64,000 nt of DNA from positions 1 to 64,000 of the forward strand of contig NZ_JAGYPL010000003.1 of NCBI RefSeq assembly GCF_018343715.1, given 5' to 3'. This DNA is from Bacillus sp. FJAT-49711 (GTDB lineage Bacteria; Bacillota; Bacilli; Bacillales; Bacillaceae_C). Positions within the stretch are counted from its first letter, which is position 1. Every line of letters starts with the position of its first letter. The notes beneath the pieces were generated by a model, which was not told where the DNA came from, ran no database searches, and saw nothing but the letters and a program-made list of their open reading frames with translations. A program made the position numbers and the translations under genes. This document shows, one piece after another, positions 62,698 to 64,000 of this stretch.

Positions 62698-63774
62698 ATG
62701 ATTACCCATGAAATGGCTGAAATGCTCGTAAAAGAGACTTCAAAAGTCCTAGACTTAAACATTAACATTATGAACGAAAAAGGAATTATTATCGCCTCTG
62801 GAGATTCATCACGACTATATAGTATTCATGAGGGTGCATTAGAGGTCATTAAAAGTGGACAGACATTTGAAATAACTCTAAAAAATAAAAAGCAATTAAG
62901 AGGTACAAAGCCGGGAATTAATTTACCTATTACTTTTCAAAATCAAATCGTAGCCGTTATCGGCATAACGGGAAATCCTGAAACAATTGGAAACAGAGCC
63001 GGCCTCGTTAAAATGATGGCTGAACTATTGGTGAAGCAATCATACATTGCCTCCCAAACGGAATGGCGACAAAGAATGAAAGAGATGACGATTGAAGAGC
63101 TATTAAAACAAGACCCAAATTACGAATACGTGAATCGATGGCTAGGTCTTCTAAACATTCATCTCGAAGGTCCATTCATAATCTCATTGATAGATATTTC
63201 CGATCACTCATTTTCCAGCCAAACACTTATAAATGATGCGGAAGATATTATCAAAAAAGGAATGACAGGCTTCATTAATACTAATAAAATGATATTAATC
63301 CTCACCGATGGCACATTTACTCAAGGAGAAGAAAAGCTTTCCACGCTATATAAAGATTTGATAAAAAAGAACCTAGGAATTAGGCTTGCTTATAGTTCAC
63401 AAATTCATAATCTAGAAAATATTGCTAGAGGTTATAAAGAATGTGAGATGGCCCTTTCAATAAGTGATGACTCAACTAAAATCGTTTCCTATACAGACAT
63501 TGAACCAAAGGCACTTATACATCAAATTGATCGCAAACTTGGTGAACCCTTTTCTAATAGAATCCTACAGGGCAGTATTAAAAATCACCTCGAAACATTA
63601 CAAGCTTTTTTTGACTGCAATTTTAACATTAAAGAAACAGCGGAAAAACTATTCATTCATCGAAACACATTGATTTATAGACTCAATAAAATAAAAGAGG
63701 AAAGCGGCTATGATCCACAAAACTTTAAAGACGCTTTTGCCTTACAAATGGGAATGTGGTTAAGTGATACATAA
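62698..63774 (+). CDS. cdaR: CdaR-type sugar-diacid regulator
   Basis: 358 residues: N-terminal diacid-recognition domain (LDLNINIMNEKGIIIASGDS, PITFQNQIVAVIGITGNPET) and a C-terminal PucR/CdaR HTH (NIKETAEKLFIHRNTLIYRL). CdaR activates glycerate/glucarate genes; divergence from the glycerate kinase over a 200-bp gap supports that role here. AAAGGAG precedes the ATG. Confidence 0.93.
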   Translation: MITHEMAEMLVKETSKVLDLNINIMNEKGIIIASGDSSRLYSIHEGALEVIKSGQTFEITLKNKKQLRGTKPGINLPITFQNQIVAVIGITGNPETIGNRAGLVKMMAELLVKQSYIASQTEWRQRMKEMTIEELLKQDPNYEYVNRWLGLLNIHLEGPFIISLIDISDHSFSSQTLINDAEDIIKKGMTGFINTNKMILILTDGTFTQGEEKLSTLYKDLIKKNLGIRLAYSSQIHNLENIARGYKECEMALSISDDSTKIVSYTDIEPKALIHQIDRKLGEPFSNRILQGSIKNHLETLQAFFDCNFNIKETAEKLFIHRNTLIYRLNKIKEESGYDPQNFKDAFALQMGMWLSDT

Positions 63775-63798
63775 AAAAATAAAAGGAGGCAACACAAA

Positions 63799-64000
63799 AT
63801 GAAATCAGCATTAGTATTAGGAGGAACTCGTTTTTTCGGTAAGGAGCTTGTCCATTCCTTGCTTTCTAAAGGTGTCAATGTGACGATTGCTACTAGAGGT
63901 AAAAGTGGAAACCCATTTGGAGATAAAGTAAAACATATTATTGCTGACCGATATGACATGAAATCTTTGCAAACAGCCTGTGAGGGATTATACTTTGATG
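63799..64000 (+). CDS. NAD-dependent epimerase/dehydratase, N-terminal part (cut by window edge)
   Basis: Sixty-seven codons are visible: KSALVLGGTRFFGKELVHSL is the Rossmann GxRxFG variant of SDR epimerases, followed by TIATRGKSGNPFGDKVKHII. AAAAGGAGG lies 9 nt upstream of the ATG. It begins 24 nt after cdaR and may be cotranscribed. Confidence 0.85.
   Translation, partial: MKSALVLGGTRFFGKELVHSLLSKGVNVTIATRGKSGNPFGDKVKHIIADRYDMKSLQTACEGLYFD

Overview
The window is a chromosomal segment of a low-GC, endospore-forming Bacillaceae bacterium. From the tRNA cluster at the left edge to ddl (about 21.3 kb), gene order follows the region I remember from Bacillus subtilis: tRNA cluster - sprT/ydcK - cmpA - tex - rsbX-sigB-rsbW-rsbV-rsbU-rsbT-rsbS-rsbRA - ndoA-ndoAI - alr - ydcC - acpS - ydcA - ydbT-ydbS - cshA - murF - ddl. 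Start codons are often TTG or GTG behind strong Shine-Dalgarno sequences. The species cannot be named from the sequence alone; several later loci show it is not B. subtilis itself.

Layout. 1-1470: 5' end of a 16S rRNA gene preceded by eight tRNA genes, all on the minus strand, driven by a consensus SigA promoter. 1.5-10.2 kb: SprT-like protein, the 37-residue sporulation protein CmpA, Tex, the complete SigB stress operon with its internal SigB promoter, and the NdoA/NdoAI (MazF/MazE) toxin-antitoxin pair. 10.4-21.4 kb: cell-wall and housekeeping genes (alr, acpS, murF, ddl, cshA, a rhomboid protease, PH-domain membrane proteins). 21.6-28.1 kb: small accessory genes (CNNM/CorC-type membrane protein, SCP2 domain, MerR-like, ferritin-like, SRAP, SDR, DUF2512 and a 49-residue ORF). 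28.2-31.6 kb: a biofilm-matrix locus, tapA-sipW-tasA plus a sortase-type TasA-like protein and sinI, behind an array of SinR-type operators. 32.7-38.3 kb: trpDCFBA without trpE, controlled by two tandem tryptophan T-boxes, preceded by a 52-bp tandem repeat tract. 38.6-43.7 kb: a YitT membrane protein and a thiamin-precursor ABC uptake operon under a TPP riboswitch. 44.7-49.3 kb: TetR - NCS1 permease - DUF917 - hydantoinase/oxoprolinase-type operon. 49.4-51.1 kb: an IS200/IS605 element with intact TnpB and frameshifted TnpA. 51.1-53.9 kb: patchy accessory DNA (zinc ribbon, small terminated transcript, ATP-grasp enzyme, remnant of a larC 3' end). 54.1-57.2 kb: larE-larB-larC for the nickel-pincer cofactor, LarC carrying a 97-residue stretch with 53 histidines. 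57.4-61.2 kb: secreted beta-propeller protein, DUF3221-type lipoprotein, transglutaminase-like protein, second rhomboid. 61.3-64.0 kb: glycerate kinase divergent from a CdaR-type regulator, and the start of an epimerase gene.

The observations most worth a second look are: the matrix locus (no canonical start codon for tapA, SinR box array, cell-wall-anchorable TasA-like protein); a perfect 19-bp inverted repeat that buries the GTG start codon of the beta-propeller gene, carries its Shine-Dalgarno in the loop and is followed by a T-run; the 52-bp palindromic repeats upstream of trp; tandem trp T-boxes over an operon lacking trpE; and the degenerate second copy of the larC 3' end. I saw no CRISPR array, no prophage and no complete candidate for an entirely new multi-gene defence system.
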